A stretch of DNA of 64,000 nt from Calliopum simillimum (taxonomy: Eukaryota > Arthropoda > Insecta > Diptera > Lauxaniidae), in NCBI GenBank assembly GCA_951812925.1, contig OX638370.1, positions 29,875,964 to 29,939,963 on the forward strand. The letters are read 5' to 3'. The position numbers and the translations under genes were made by a program. Shown here in pieces: positions 47,640 through 58,869 of this stretch. The notes under the pieces are model-generated. The model was given only the letters and a program-made list of their open reading frames with translations. It ran no database searches and had not been told where the DNA came from. The first letter of the stretch is position 1, and each line of letters opens with the position of its first letter.

Positions 47640-48900
47640 GATGTTGCTGTATCCAACACACCTTCTCAACAGCTATTTCATCATAAAGTTTTCTCATCGA
47701 AACCACCGCTTAGATATGCCTTTTCACATTATACGAGTAGATATAAATCTGGAAGTTCTTGTTGGCTGTGTACTCCTTTCAACAAGACACGCTTTATACT
47801 GTAATTTATCACCATCTGTTTTCTTGGTTTTGTAATTCGAATTTGATCCAATAGATTTATTCTTCTTTATACGGTTAATCATTTCTTTGCAAAATCTAGA
47901 CTGAGCTGTATAAGCTTAACACATTATTGATGGTACCTTCCTTTTGCAAGTTGAGCGTCTCAACGTTGATTCATGTTCTTCAGGCAAGGCGTGGTTCTCA
48001 ACTTTACGACTTTCTTCGATAGATTTCTGGATATTTGTTCGCTTTTGTTCTTTAGAAGAGTTCGCGGATTTGTATTGAAGCACTTCTTCCGATTCGATAC
48101 TACCTAAATCTTCACTTGACTGATAATTTTCCCGTGATATGGTTATCTTTTCTTTGATTTTACTGCCAGCAAAGTTATCCGTTCTTCTTCTTGTGGAATT
48201 CGAAATGATTTATAATCTTCACTGCATTTTACTATTTTAAGGCCAACTACTTTATCTTCTGACTCCATTTTCTGGATGTCTGTGATATTTCTGTGATCCG
48301 ATTCTCTATATCAACGATAAATACATTTCTTATTTTGCATAGTCGCAACCCTTGATTCCTCCATCACTTTGATTTCATATAAACTGGATCTCTTGTCTCG
48401 AATTATATAATTCTTGCCGTCCTTTGAAATGTAGCAACCCTTATAATCGAAAGATACAATGAACCCTTTTTCAGTTGCTCGTTTTACGGAAAACACATTC
48501 CTATTGAGTCCAGGCACGTATAATACGTTTTGTAGTCGTAGAATAAACTTCCTGCTTCCATTCCTGCATTACGTTAGAACATTTCCCGTTACTTCAACCT
48601 GCAAACAGCTCCCATCTGCGATTAAAACTCAGCTTTTAGCCCTTATGTATATGGAATCAAACAAGGATCGATTGCTAGTCATATGACAGTACGCACCTGA
48701 ATCGATAATCCATTTGTCCGCCACAATTTCAGCTACTCCATCATGAAAACATACCTGCTCTACGGTTACAGCAGTTTTCGCCAATGACTTCTGCCTTGGT
48801 AGGTAGTCCCTTTTAATGTGACCCTGTTTGTTACACCAGAAAAATATGACTTCCTTCGCTTTTTTAAATCTCTGAACTGATTTCTCATAATTTTCGGTTT
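47640..48900 (-). pseudogene. Ty1/copia Gag-Pol remnant with large internal deletion
   Basis: On the minus strand from 48860 down: WCNKQGHIKRDY, a CCHC zinc knuckle with two cysteines replaced; DKWIIDSGAYCHMTSNRSL near 48715-48665, the aspartic protease site DSGA; then VPGLNRNVFSVKRATEKGFI...YISKDGKNY...GSLYEIKVMEE-like at 48517-48311, the region before the GAG-pre-integrase domain. Next comes an acidic, serine-rich stretch ending RRSTCKRK near 47960, which in copia precedes reverse transcriptase, and LQYKACLVERSTQ near 47790, the first RT block. Integrase is gone by deletion, and stops interrupt the frame. No LTR is seen nearby. Confidence 0.85.
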
Positions 48901-48999
48901 TTTTATCTCAACATTTTACTAACTTGCAAAGATATATTGTCTTCTTCTTCTTCATTTCGACTTTTTAATATAAATCCTCTCTTTCAGACTTCAAGGTAT

Positions 49000-51290
49000 T
49001 TCATACATCGTCTTTTTATAATATTTCGAATTTGCTAAATATTTGGACTTTTTCATCATTCTTCGAGTCACTTATCAAGTTTGCTACTTTTTTTCTTGTT
49101 TTTTTTTTTTCTTCAAAATTTGCAATTTTCATTACTAAATTTCCAGACATGAGCTCATTATTTGTTTGGTATGTCTGACATGTTCGATATTACTCTACTG
49201 CAACAACTATATCTAATCTAAACCATATAATATTGTCCTTTAGTTGTTATCAAACTTATGCCTCGAGTTTCAGAAAAAGTATCAAAATGAGTCAAGTTCA
49301 GAAATTATGTTTAAAGTAAACAAAAACATTGAATGATTCGATTAAGTCCAACCTTTCTCGATGTGGGCATTATAAATATATATAAATAAACAACATCTGA
49401 GCATTTCTTGAGGTATTGACTTGTGCAAATCTTAAACTGGATGAAACTGAACGCATGCTCATAAGTAAATAACATGTAAAACATTAAAAATTTTCAAAAA
49501 TTCCTTTGCTAAGGTGCAAATACTGACGAAAATTCTTCAAACCATCGGACAATTTAAGCAATAGATACAAATTTTACCGCACACATTGGCGCTCAGCACG
49601 AATATCCTTTAAAAACTATAACGTTGGAAGGGACAATTTTTGCATGTTCTCAACAAAAAATGACCAGAAAAACACATGTTGCAGCAATAAAATGTACAAG
49701 TCTTCAAAAAGGCATAAATCACTTGACAACAATTCCCCGACGAGCTATCAACACCTTTGTACTTTGCTTACACGAAGATCACACAAGTCGACGAGGCACA
49801 ATAGACACAAAAAAGCAGAGGACTAAATTGATTTCGAAAATATACAACTTGGTGGGCCCGAAAACGTATCAAACTTCTAAGGCACAGTAAGTGCAAGAGC
49901 TACTGTATCTCTGTATACTAAATACCGACAAAGTGTCAACAACAGTGGATACCGCCACTAAAACTGCCAAACTCAAGCAAGTCTCTACAGAAAGTGACAA
50001 AAAAGGATATGGTAGAAAAAAAGTACAAAAAAAAGGAAGATATTGTTGCCAAAGGAGACAAATAAAGACAATGATGAACCAAAGAAAGCGATCAATTATT
50101 ATGGACGACACAGTTGACAACTATTATCACCCACGTTCACAGCATGTGAGCGCAAGCAGTGGAGAGAGCGACAAGGACGAAGAGAACAATGATGATCCTT
50201 AAAGTGTATGTACGCAGTAACACTATCTACAAACTGTCTGTCTACGCTGCTGTGGTAGGATGTTTCTAATTGATGTTTTTATTTAATACGATCCTTGGTT
50301 TCGCATTTTTTCTCCTGTAGTTGTTGTTATTGTAGACAGAACTCTCCTCATAGCGTTCCACCTAGGTGGTAAGTATGACGCCCGCTGTGAATATATAATT
50401 GAGTGAATTGTGAACTAGAAAGATCTTTTTACTACGTTTTTTTAAGGGACAACCTCAATCTCAAGTTAACTTTTAGCATACTTGAGCAGCATAATCTCTC
50501 AAAAACTCTCTCGCAACTCCAAATTGCTTCTCAACACTCAGCACTCTCCCTGTGAAAACTCCCATTTTTTGTCAATGAATTGTCATCGTGGCGGCATGAT
50601 CAAAAAGATCATCGAGAGCTGTTAACGTTGGTGGTCACATAAATCGTTAGTGTATTTTTGCGCATCTTCGAGTTTTTTTCTCTTCCATTTAAGGATAACA
50701 ACTAATCCATTTAGAAAATTATTTTCATATTATCAAATCAATGTTGCTCTTTCTTTTTAGCCGCCTCATTCTACTGTGATTTTTCACCATCTTTTTTGGT
50801 CCAAATATATAGTATGTTTCATGATGATATTTCTCTTTTTTTTCGTTTGTCTCCTGAGCGAGGTTGCCTGTTTCGATAAACGTGTCTTAAACAATTGCCA
50901 ATTGTTTTTAATTGTCTTTAATTGTATGCCGTTGAACAGTAGATGAAAGTGACAAGTTCGCTTTTGTTTATTATGGGTGGATCGTTGTCATTTTCAGTTT
51001 ATAACTATGAGGTTTTGAAATTTTTTGTCGAGTTTTGTATTTGGTTCGGCCTCTTTTTACTTTTCCCGTAGAACACACACGTTGCAATGTGTAAGGTGTA
51101 TTTGTATATGATTTATGTTTTATGGTTCTATCAAGACTTTGCACTTTTTAAAGGATTAGCAAATGGAAAATTCATAGGTATATACATATATTTCGTAAAA
51201 ACGTGTGGTCTTTGTGGTTTTAATACATCTAGTTTTTGTTAAATTTTTAAAATGCGTATACACTTTTTTCACTTCAGGGTTAAAAAAAAA
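49000..51290. other. Unique-looking DNA with two weak plus-strand frames
   Basis: Frames at 49624-49890 and 49891-50202 lie end to end. The second (103 codons) has a basic middle and an acidic tail (SASSGESDKDEENNDDP) and a more protein-like composition than the surroundings. No homologue is recognised, no splice sites were identified, and it may be chance. The rest is AT-rich. Confidence 0.3.
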
Positions 51291-51299
51291 AAATTCTAA

Positions 51300-51960
51300 A
51301 ATTTAAAAACTAAAAATAGTCATTTTTGATGCATTTGCCAATGCTAAAATCAAATTCGGACTCAAAATTGCTCTATCACATATGGTTTTTGAGATATCCT
51401 TATCCGAAAGTTAAAAAATACAATTTTTCAGGTTATATAACAAGGGCTCAAGAAATTTTTTTTTGCTATTTGCTAATAAATAAACTATATATAACTATTC
51501 GTCGTTTTCAAAACGATCTATGAATTGGTCTTGTATGATTTTCTTTAAAAAATTAAGATCATTTTAAAATGACATCATAATAGTTAAAAATCGTAAATGG
51601 ATTCTCAGATGATTTTAACTTTTATGATGTCATTTTAGAACGATCATAACATTTTTAAAGAATATCATACAAGAATTATTCATTGTTTATTTTTAAGACA
51701 AAAACTAGTAATAAATGAAAAAAACTAGATCAATGATAGTTATAAATGATGATTAAGTAGAAAAGGCCAAAAAAATTTCTTGTGTCCTCTATATAATCTC
51801 AAAAATCATTTTTTTTAACATATAGATTGATACTCGTATATCTCAAAAATCATACGTCACAGAGCAAATCTGAGTCCGGATTTCAATTAAGCATTGAGAA
51901 ATACGTCGGAAATAAAATTTTTTTTTTATTTGTTGTAATTTTAAAAAGAAAAAAACAGTT
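51300..51960. mobile_element. Decayed long palindrome related to family C
   Basis: CTCAAAATTGCTCTATCACA and TATGGTTTTTGAGATAT (near 51361-51398) are mirrored as complements near 51836-51876 (ATATCTCAAAAATCATACG, CAGAGCAAATCTGAGTCC). The centre near 51590 is also palindromic (TGTATGATxTTCTTTAAAAA against its complement). The words match family C (CTCAGAATTGCTCTATCGTG and TTTATGAGATATTG), so it is an older diverged member; outer ends are not recognisable. Confidence 0.65.
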
Positions 51961-52265
51961 TTCGACCTCTTTTAAAAACCGCATAAATCTAAGGTATTGA
52001 TTTTTTTTTCTAAATTTAATAACTAACAAAATGAGAGGTCGATAAAGTGAGCTATGCAGGTGTGACGAATTTCCATGTTTTTTGGTTGGGAATTTCGAGC
52101 TATTTTCGAGCTTTTCAACAGTCTTAGCTACCAACAATGAAAATACATTGATGGTTGGAGCTTACTGTTCAGTGTTTTTGAGTAAAACAACAATAAAAAC
52201 ACAAAAAACAAGGCAAAAATACACATAAATAAAAAAAGCAAAAAAATGTATCGGAAGGCTGGTTT

Positions 52266-52333
52266 GCGTTACTAGTTTCGGGACCCACCACAGGTCAAAA
52301 TTGACTATAATAAGTCAATTCCTCATCAGACGC
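52266..52333 (-). ncRNA. Hammerhead ribozyme candidate, unit 1
   Basis: Minus strand: GCGT, CTGATGA, a 43-nt stem II region, GAA, AC-TA-GT (2-bp stem III), A, ACGC. GCGT and ACGC pair to give a 4-bp stem I, A15.1-U16.1 is kept, and cleavage is predicted after GUA. Every invariant core base is present. Stem III is minimal, as in Penelope-like and retrozyme hammerheads. Confidence 0.7.
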
Positions 52334-52780
52334 TTTGCCGACGTTTTATAGAATTCTGCAAGCATACTTTATTTAACTTTTAGCATAGATTAAACAAGAA
52401 TCACAGCTACAAGAAAAACACAGCACATGCAAAAATTCCAATTTCTTTGTTTTTTCCCTTTATATGCATTGCCCTGCCGTTGTGAGTCATCGATATTATA
52501 CTATTTTTGCATAGCGCTTCGTTTGCAAGGTTTTTTGCCGAGACAAAACGAAGTAGCAAGCGCATTCGTATGTGTATCAGTTGGCTCTCTGAGATTTTCT
52601 AATTTTTTGTTTTTTGGAACAGATGATGATTAACATTCTTAGCTACCAACAATGAAAATACATTGATGGTTGGAGCTTACTGTTCAGTGTTTTTGAGTAA
52701 AACAACAATAAAAACACAAAAAACAAGGCAAAAATACACATAAATAAAAAAAGCAAAAAAATGTATCGGAAGGCTGGTTT

Positions 52781-52848
52781 GCGTTACTAGTTTCGGGACC
52801 CACCACAGGTCAAAATTGACTATAATAAGTCAATTCCTCATCAGACGC
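52781..52848 (-). ncRNA. Hammerhead ribozyme candidate, unit 2
   Basis: Same sequence as the motif in unit 1, exactly 515 bp further along. Core and stem I unchanged. Confidence 0.7.
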
Positions 52849-53295
52849 TTTGCCGACGTTTTATAGAATTCTGCAAGCATACTTTATTTAACTTTTAGCA
52901 TAGATTAAACAAGAATCACAGCTACAAGAAAAACACAGCACATGCAAAAATTCCAATTTCTTTGTTTTTTCCCTTTATATGCATTGCCCTGCCGTTGTGA
53001 GTCATCGATATTATACTATTTTTGCATAGCGCTTCGTTTGCAAGGTTTTTTGCCGAGACAAAACGAAGTAGCAAGCGCATTCGTATGTGTATCAGTTGGC
53101 TCTCTGAGATTTTCTAATTTTTTGTTTTTTGGAACAGATGATGATTAACATTCTTAGCTACCAACAATGAAAATACATTGATGGTTGGAGCTTACTGTTC
53201 AGTGTTTTTGAGTAAAACAACAATAAAAACACAAAAAACAAGGCAAAAATACACATAAATAAAAAAAGCAAAAAAATGTATCGGAAGGCTGGTTT

Positions 53296-53363
53296 GCGTT
53301 ACTAGTTTCGGGACCCACCACAGGTCAAAATTGACTAAAATAAGTCAATTCCTCATCAGACGC
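53296..53363 (-). ncRNA. Hammerhead ribozyme candidate, unit 3 (loop variant)
   Basis: One base differs from the other units, in the loop of the hairpin inside the stem II region (TATTTT instead of TATTAT on the sense strand). The 8-bp hairpin stem and the catalytic core are unaffected. Confidence 0.7.
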
Positions 53364-53810
53364 TTTGCCGACGTTTTATAGAATTCTGCAAGCATACTTT
53401 ATTTAACTTTTAGCATAGATTAAACAAGAATCACAGCTACAAGAAAAACACAGCACATGCAAAAATTCCAATTTCTTTGTTTTTTCCCTTTATATGCATT
53501 GCCCTGCCGTTGTGAGTCATCGATATTATACTATTTTTGCATAGCGCTTCGTTTGCAAGGTTTTTTGCCGAGACAAAACGAAGTAGCAAGCGCATTCGTA
53601 TGTGTATCAGTTGGCTCTCTGAGATTTTCTAATTTTTTGTTTTTTGGAACAGATGATGATTAACATTCTTAGCTACCAACAATGAAAATACATTGATGGT
53701 TGGAGCTTACTGTTCAGTGTTTTTGAGTAAAACAACAATAAAAACACAAAAAACAAGGCAAAAATACACATAAATAAAAAAAGCAAAAAAATGTATCGGA
53801 AGGCTGGTTT

Positions 53811-53878
53811 GCGTTACTAGTTTCGGGACCCACCACAGGTCAAAATTGACTATAATAAGTCAATTCCTCATCAGACGC
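53811..53878 (-). ncRNA. Hammerhead ribozyme candidate, unit 4 (at the inversion junction)
   Basis: The core is complete, but the unit breaks off at 53880, two bases past stem I, where the reversed copy starts. Upstream sense sequence is therefore replaced. Confidence 0.65.
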
Positions 53879-54057
53879 TTGCAAAAATAGTATAATATCG
53901 ATGACTCACAACGGCAGGGCAATGCATATAAAGGGAAAAAACAAAGAAATTGGAATTTTTGCATGTGCTGTGTTTTTCTTGTAGCTGTGATTCTTGTTTA
54001 ATCTATGCTAAAAGTTAAATAAAGTATGCTTGCAGAATTCTATAAAACGTCGGCAAA

Positions 54058-54125
54058 GCGTCTGATGAGGAATTGACTTATTATAGTCAATTTTGACCTG
54101 TGGTGGGTCCCGAAACTAGTAACGC
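54058..54125 (+). ncRNA. Hammerhead ribozyme candidate, reversed unit
   Basis: Plus strand: GCGT 54058-54061, CTGATGA 54062-54068, stem II region 54069-54111 opening with G and closing with C, GAA 54112-54114, AC-TA-GT 54115-54120, A 54121 (predicted cleavage 3' of it), ACGC 54122-54125. Beyond stem I an internal loop leads to GGC (54052-54054) pairing with GCC downstream. Confidence 0.7.
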
Positions 54126-54297
54126 AAACCAGCCTTCCGATACATTTTTTTGCTTTTTTTATTTATGTGTATTTTTGCCTTGTTTTTTTGTGTTTTTATT
54201 GTTGTTTTACTCAAAAACACTGAACAGTAAGCTCCAACCATCAATGTATTTTCATTGTTGGTAGCTAAGAATGTTAATCATCATCTGTTCCAAAAAA

Positions 54298-54332
<35 letters not shown>

Positions 54333-54339
54333 CAACAGT

Positions 54340-55380
54340 AATTTTGAGCTGTCTGGGAAATTTTTCATTTTCCGGAAAAGCGGAAAAATTGTTCTGCATA
54401 GCTTAGTTTACTTTTTCAGCCAGACGATTCCGCGGGAAAAGTAAGCAATGAAATCTTTTAAAGCAGGAATTTCGAGCTACTTTCGAGCTAAAAGCATTTT
54501 CCGGAAAACTTCCAATTTTCCCGGAAAATCCCCAAAAAATTTTTTTTATGGCTAACTTTACTTTTTTCAGCCAGACGAATCCGCGGGAATAGTAAGCGAT
54601 GAAATCTTTTAACGCAGGAATTTCGAGCTACTTTTGAGCTGACCTTGAATGAAGTGTTTTCCTTAAATTTCCCCGGAAAATCCCAAAAAAATTTTTTAAG
54701 AGCCTGCTTTATTTTGTCAACCAGACGAACCCATGAGAATATTTGGCGTTCATATCATTTGACACACGAATGCGGAGCTAGTTTCGAGCTCATCAGAAAC
54801 GAAAAGTGTTTTCCGGAAAACTCCAAACTTTCCCGGAAAATCCCAAAAAACGTTTTTTTATGGCGGTGCCATGACATAATCCCCACGGACATAATCCCTA
54901 TTTCGTAAATTGGTGTTATGTCCGCAAATTATTGGATATATTACCGACTGATCCGCGGCCGAAGGCCGCCGCGAAGCCGGTGTTGAATTTTTGGGAGTTT
55001 TAAATCCTGAGCTGCGGCCGCAGGCCGCCCACTTACCCCTACTCTTATGTAAAATTACTGTGGCTAGTAAACTAGGTGCTGGATATATTATCGGCTGATC
55101 CGCAAAAAACTTTTAGACATAATCCCCATTTACGAAATGCGAATAACGTCCGAATAATTTGCGGACATAACGTAGGGGAAAAAAATGTTTTTTTAAATTT
55201 TTGGGATTTTCCGGGGAAATTTAAGGAAAACACTTCATTCAAGGTCAGCTCCTGTGTTAAAAGATTTCATCGCTTACTATTCCCGCGGATTCGTCTGGCT
55301 GAAAAAAATAAAGTTAGCCATAAAAAGTTTTTTTGGGATTTTCCGGGAAAATTTCAGGTAAAGTGAAGCGAATAGGATAT
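54340..55380. mobile_element. Foldback-type region with CCGGAAAA subrepeats
   Basis: On the left, units of about 125-130 bp repeat (CAGCCAGACGAxTCCGCGGG, AGTAAGCGATGAAATCTTTT, TTTCGAGCTAC, TTTTCCGGAAAA). They return inverted at 55200-55370 (GGAAATTTAAGGAAAACACT, CCCGCGGATTCGTCTGGCTG). The centre at 54880-55170 is also palindromic, with GACATAATCCCC and TTATGTCCGCAAATTATT. The segment at 52080-52122 (AATTTCGAGCTATTTTCGAG) belongs to the left arm, so the hammerhead array has inserted into it. Outer ends are unclear. Confidence 0.6.
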
Positions 55381-55654
55381 GGCACTGTAATAATGTTAAA
55401 CCAATTTAAGGTACTTAGTTGGTAAGGAAGCAGCATTTTTTTCTGCTCTTATTTTGGTCTTCTTGGTATAGACACCAAACGCAAAAAATTTGGTCCCGAT
55501 CGGAAAATATTTGACTGTGCCCCCAGGCCGTTAAAGGTCAGAAAAACGCTATTTATGTGAAAATAAGGCAACAATCAACCCTATATATGAAACTATTTAA
55601 AATAAGAGGATGAGATATAGTACATATATGAACAATACTTCAGCTAATAGTATC

Positions 55655-57090
55655 CACTAAAAAAATTGGCAACGCCACGCCCTCTTCACCCGAAATTTGT
55701 CGTATCTCTGAATATATTTGACTCAGTTAAATGAGATTTTATACATATCTAATTGGCACTGGGAAAAAAATTTCCCTCCCATTCTACAAAAAACAAATTT
55801 GTCATACCTTTGAAACTATTTGGCACAGGTGAATACGATTTTATTTCAGATAAAGTGATGCGAACCCCTGTGACAAATAGTATAAAATTACGTTTTGAAT
55901 AAATTTTTTTGTATAGGAGGTAGGCGTGTCCGTTCACCGATTGCGCTCATTTTCAATCTCGCGAGCTAACTTTTACAACAAAGGCAGTGTACTAAATTTC
56001 ATCGAATCATCTTGCTCAGTTTTCCCTTGAAAAATATTTCCACAGACAGACAGCCTGCCAGTCAGACGGGCATGGCTATATTGACTCAAGAGGTGACTCT
56101 GATCAAGAATATATATAGAGTAGAACGGGGCAATGTCGTGCACTCAACTTTGACATGCTCGTAAAGCCGTACATCTCAAGCGAATGCGACGAGTAAGCAT
56201 CCGATCGATAGATAATTTCGTTGGTTACATCCATGTGTAACAACATTTGTGTAGCGAGAAATTGTGTTTGTGTAAGTGAAGAAAAAAAAAATGTCCACGA
56301 CATTACCCCCCTCAAAATTTGTGGGGTAATGTCGAGCATTGTTTTCCGAGTATAGTAAAGGTACCGAAATGTGTGAGAAATGATAGGTAGTGGTTCTATT
56401 AGTAGAGATTTAGCATTATCATGTATGTATTCATTATTGTACAAGTGCGAAGTACATAATATGTTGTGTAGAGTAGAACGGGGCAATGTCGTGCACTCAA
56501 CTTTGACATGCTCGTAAAGCCGTACATCTCAAGCGAATGCAACGAGTAAGCATCCGATCGAAAGATAATTTCATTGGTTACATCCATCTGTAACAACATT
56601 TGTGTAGCGAGAAATTGTGTTTGTGTAAGTGAATGTGCACGACATTACCCCAATGGTCGTTTTAAAGGTCAACTTCGATAACTCGGTGAAGCCCAACATT
56701 TTTTTCGAAAACCAAATACTTCTTTTCTTTGGCAGGATATTTTGTTTCAGAAAACACTTACCTGGTATATTTTCTCGGAAGGAAAATTATTTTTCTGACC
56801 CGATAAAAAAACACTTTTATCGTCCCGAAAGCGTGCGTTTTGAAAAAAAGGTTACTCTGTAGAGACGAACTGGTGAAAATTGCTAGTATTATATGCATAA
56901 GCTCAGTAGGTCAGCAGGTCCCTACCTTACGAACAGTTGGTAAATCATTCAATTCTTTGGGCCAAAACAGCCAGTGCACGACATTACCCCCTGCACGACA
57001 TTACCCCGTTCTACTCTACTTACTGTCCTATACCTGGCACAACTCCTTCTGTGTTACAAACGGAAGGAGAAAGTGAATATATCCTCATGC
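55655..57090 (+). repeat. Family A, copy 3 (5'-diverged), split by a TIR element
   Basis: GTAGGCGTGTCCGTTCACCG at 55920, CAGTGTACTAAATTTCATCG, CAGACAGACAGCCTGCCAG and GATCAAGAATATATATA up to 56117 match family A. The match resumes after the insertion with CAACTCCTTCTGTGTTACAA and CGGAAGGAGAAAGTGAATAT (57040-57080). The upstream part has TGCCACGCCCTCTT-like words near 55670. Confidence 0.7.
56118..57016. mobile_element. TA-flanked TIR element with duplicated left end
   Basis: GAGTAGAACGGGGCAATGTC at 56118 and GACATTACCCCGTTCTACTC at 56997-57016 are inverted with one mismatch; TA lies at 56116-56117 and 57017-57018. A second copy of the left end and about 165 bp next to it starts at 56471, again after TA, suggesting a nested or tandem copy of the same element. 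A further CACGACATTACCCC lies at 56977. There is no transposase. Confidence 0.75.
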
Positions 57091-58869
57091 GATCATGCTC
57101 ATTTTATTCCCAATCAGACTACAATAAGAAGTATATAATAACTTTATGGAATTTTATCCATTTAGCGTTATCTGTTTGGCGGTAATCGTTGCCAAAGGGC
57201 CAATCAAAGCTCAACAAAAAGATCTGAAAATATGATAACCTTGCATTTAACAGCCAACCTAATATGCATACCATTAAATCAATAGGACATAATCTTTTGA
57301 TATGTTATTTTTTGCCACTTTTTTTTCCTCTCTTGATTTTTCAAGCCGTTTATCATGGTTTGGATCCTCCTATTCACGTATATGAACTTGGTTTATTTCC
57401 ACCAAGTCAGATTTTGAGATTTTCCAATGTAATGGGTCTTCTAATTCACTCAATCATATTTATGGAAAGATTGCATTATAAGTAGTAAAGATATTGATAT
57501 TTCTAATTTATTTAGATGATAAGTATTTGATTTGTAGGAAAACTATTTAAGACAAGAATAATGGTAATTTTTGAAGTTAGGTGCAGACTGCTAGAAATTT
57601 TTGTATTTTTTTATTTAATTCATCACTAGAGTACTACTCTTTTTTTTTCAAAATGTTACCTTGAAGGGTGCCATACGATGTGTCCTTCAAAAGTTATGGC
57701 CGATTTGAGATGCCATCTTTCAAGAGCTGATTTTGAATGAAAAGAGTGAGGTAGGTACGATTCATTCCGAGCATTTTTTTGAGATCGTATTAAAACAAAA
57801 TTAACGGCGTCTTTACATTGTTCATAACTTTTGAACCAATATCGATTACCCCATTTTTTTTTTTTGGGATATAGTCTCTAGACATATGGAGAGTGCCCAC
57901 ATATATATATACATATGTATATAATTTTTTCAGACTCAGATAAGTTACTCAAATTTCAATTCTTTGAAACAGGGATTTTTAATAATAAATAAAAAATTTT
58001 GGTCCAAAAAAAAAATACTATTTTTTTCCCTGGGCTATGCGTGATATAAATATAAGAAAAAATTTTTTTTTCCAAAATCATTACAAAAAATTGCTACAAA
58101 AAATAATTTTTTTAAGAGCTTATTTCTTATATAAGTTCTAAGGTGGCTTACTTTAGAAATTTTTGGCCATATTTCAAAATTTCACCCAACAGTAAAATTC
58201 TAACGCTACATTTTGGATCAAATTTGTTGTCCCAAAATCATAACGAAATAACACAAAGAACTTTTCCAAGAACACATAAGCCCATTATTGTTTTTACAGA
58301 TCTTTTTGGCAAATTTTTCGAAAAACTGGGTTAAAATATTCTACAAAAATTTTGCGGAAAATTTTTCCTGTTCACTGTGTAATTTTTATACTTTTTTAAG
58401 AAGTAAAAAATTATTCATCTGTGCGAAGTGGAAATGGTTAAAGTTTTCTACAAAAATATTCCTCGTAATAACGTCTAAGTATTTTCATAATACAGTGGAA
58501 TTTCTCATGGGTGCAACAAAAGTTCGATATTGCGGACCGCGTAATTCTTCATATCTATCGCGAAATGAGTAGCAGGAGAGGTGGAGTCAATATTGAACAA
58601 TGTTAAAAGGGCGAGTAGGACTCTGCTATACAGCATCTTCCGCATTCGTATTAGGCAAGCTTTGTTTCAAAGGCTGAGGCAATCTATGTTGTCGCCTCGG
58701 ATTGCTTAGACGTAGAAACGTGGAAACTGTAAATATTAAGGTAAAGCACGATACGAGTAAATGTCATAATTTAGGACTAATTCAATTGCTTTCTTACACT
58801 CAACTGTTTCACGCAGCATGATCTGAATGATTAGTTTATGAATTAAAAAAATTTAATGTTTGATTTTAT
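57091..58869. other. Gene-less AT-rich stretch downstream of gsb
   Basis: Frames of 60-95 codons (57264-57485, 58143-58334, 58288-58572) are Phe-, Leu- or Lys-rich and unrecognised. A moderately GC-rich patch at 58510-58700 matches nothing known to me. This is the 3' flank of gsb. Confidence 0.4.

Larger units (their letters stand above)
52123..54328 (-). mobile_element. Retrotransposed tandem array of 515-bp hammerhead-bearing units
   Basis: Units at 52123-52637, 52638-53152 and 53153-53667 are nearly identical (period exactly 515 bp), followed by a partial unit to 53880, then a reversed copy of about 410 bp (53881-54298) and a run of about 30 A. The 11-bp duplication TTTTCAACAGT lies at 52112-52122 and 54329-54339, so the whole array entered as one event. 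Poly(A) and target duplication imply RNA-mediated insertion. Each unit carries a hammerhead-like motif in the unit's sense strand (minus for the tandem part, plus for the reversed part). Penelope-like elements with ribozyme-bearing terminal repeats in direct and inverted order, or retrozymes, are the best parallels; no RT is present. The 68-codon frames repeated every 515 bp are not considered genes. Confidence 0.85.

Noticed and set aside
49891..50202. 103-codon gene with acidic tail
   Set aside because: No homologue recognised, no splice or promoter context, and similar lengths arise by chance in 64 kb; kept only as a note on the stretch.
52427..53663. Three identical 68-codon frames spaced 515 bp
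   Set aside because: The spacing is the repeat unit. The peptide has no recognised feature and lies opposite to the sense strand of the ribozyme-bearing RNA.
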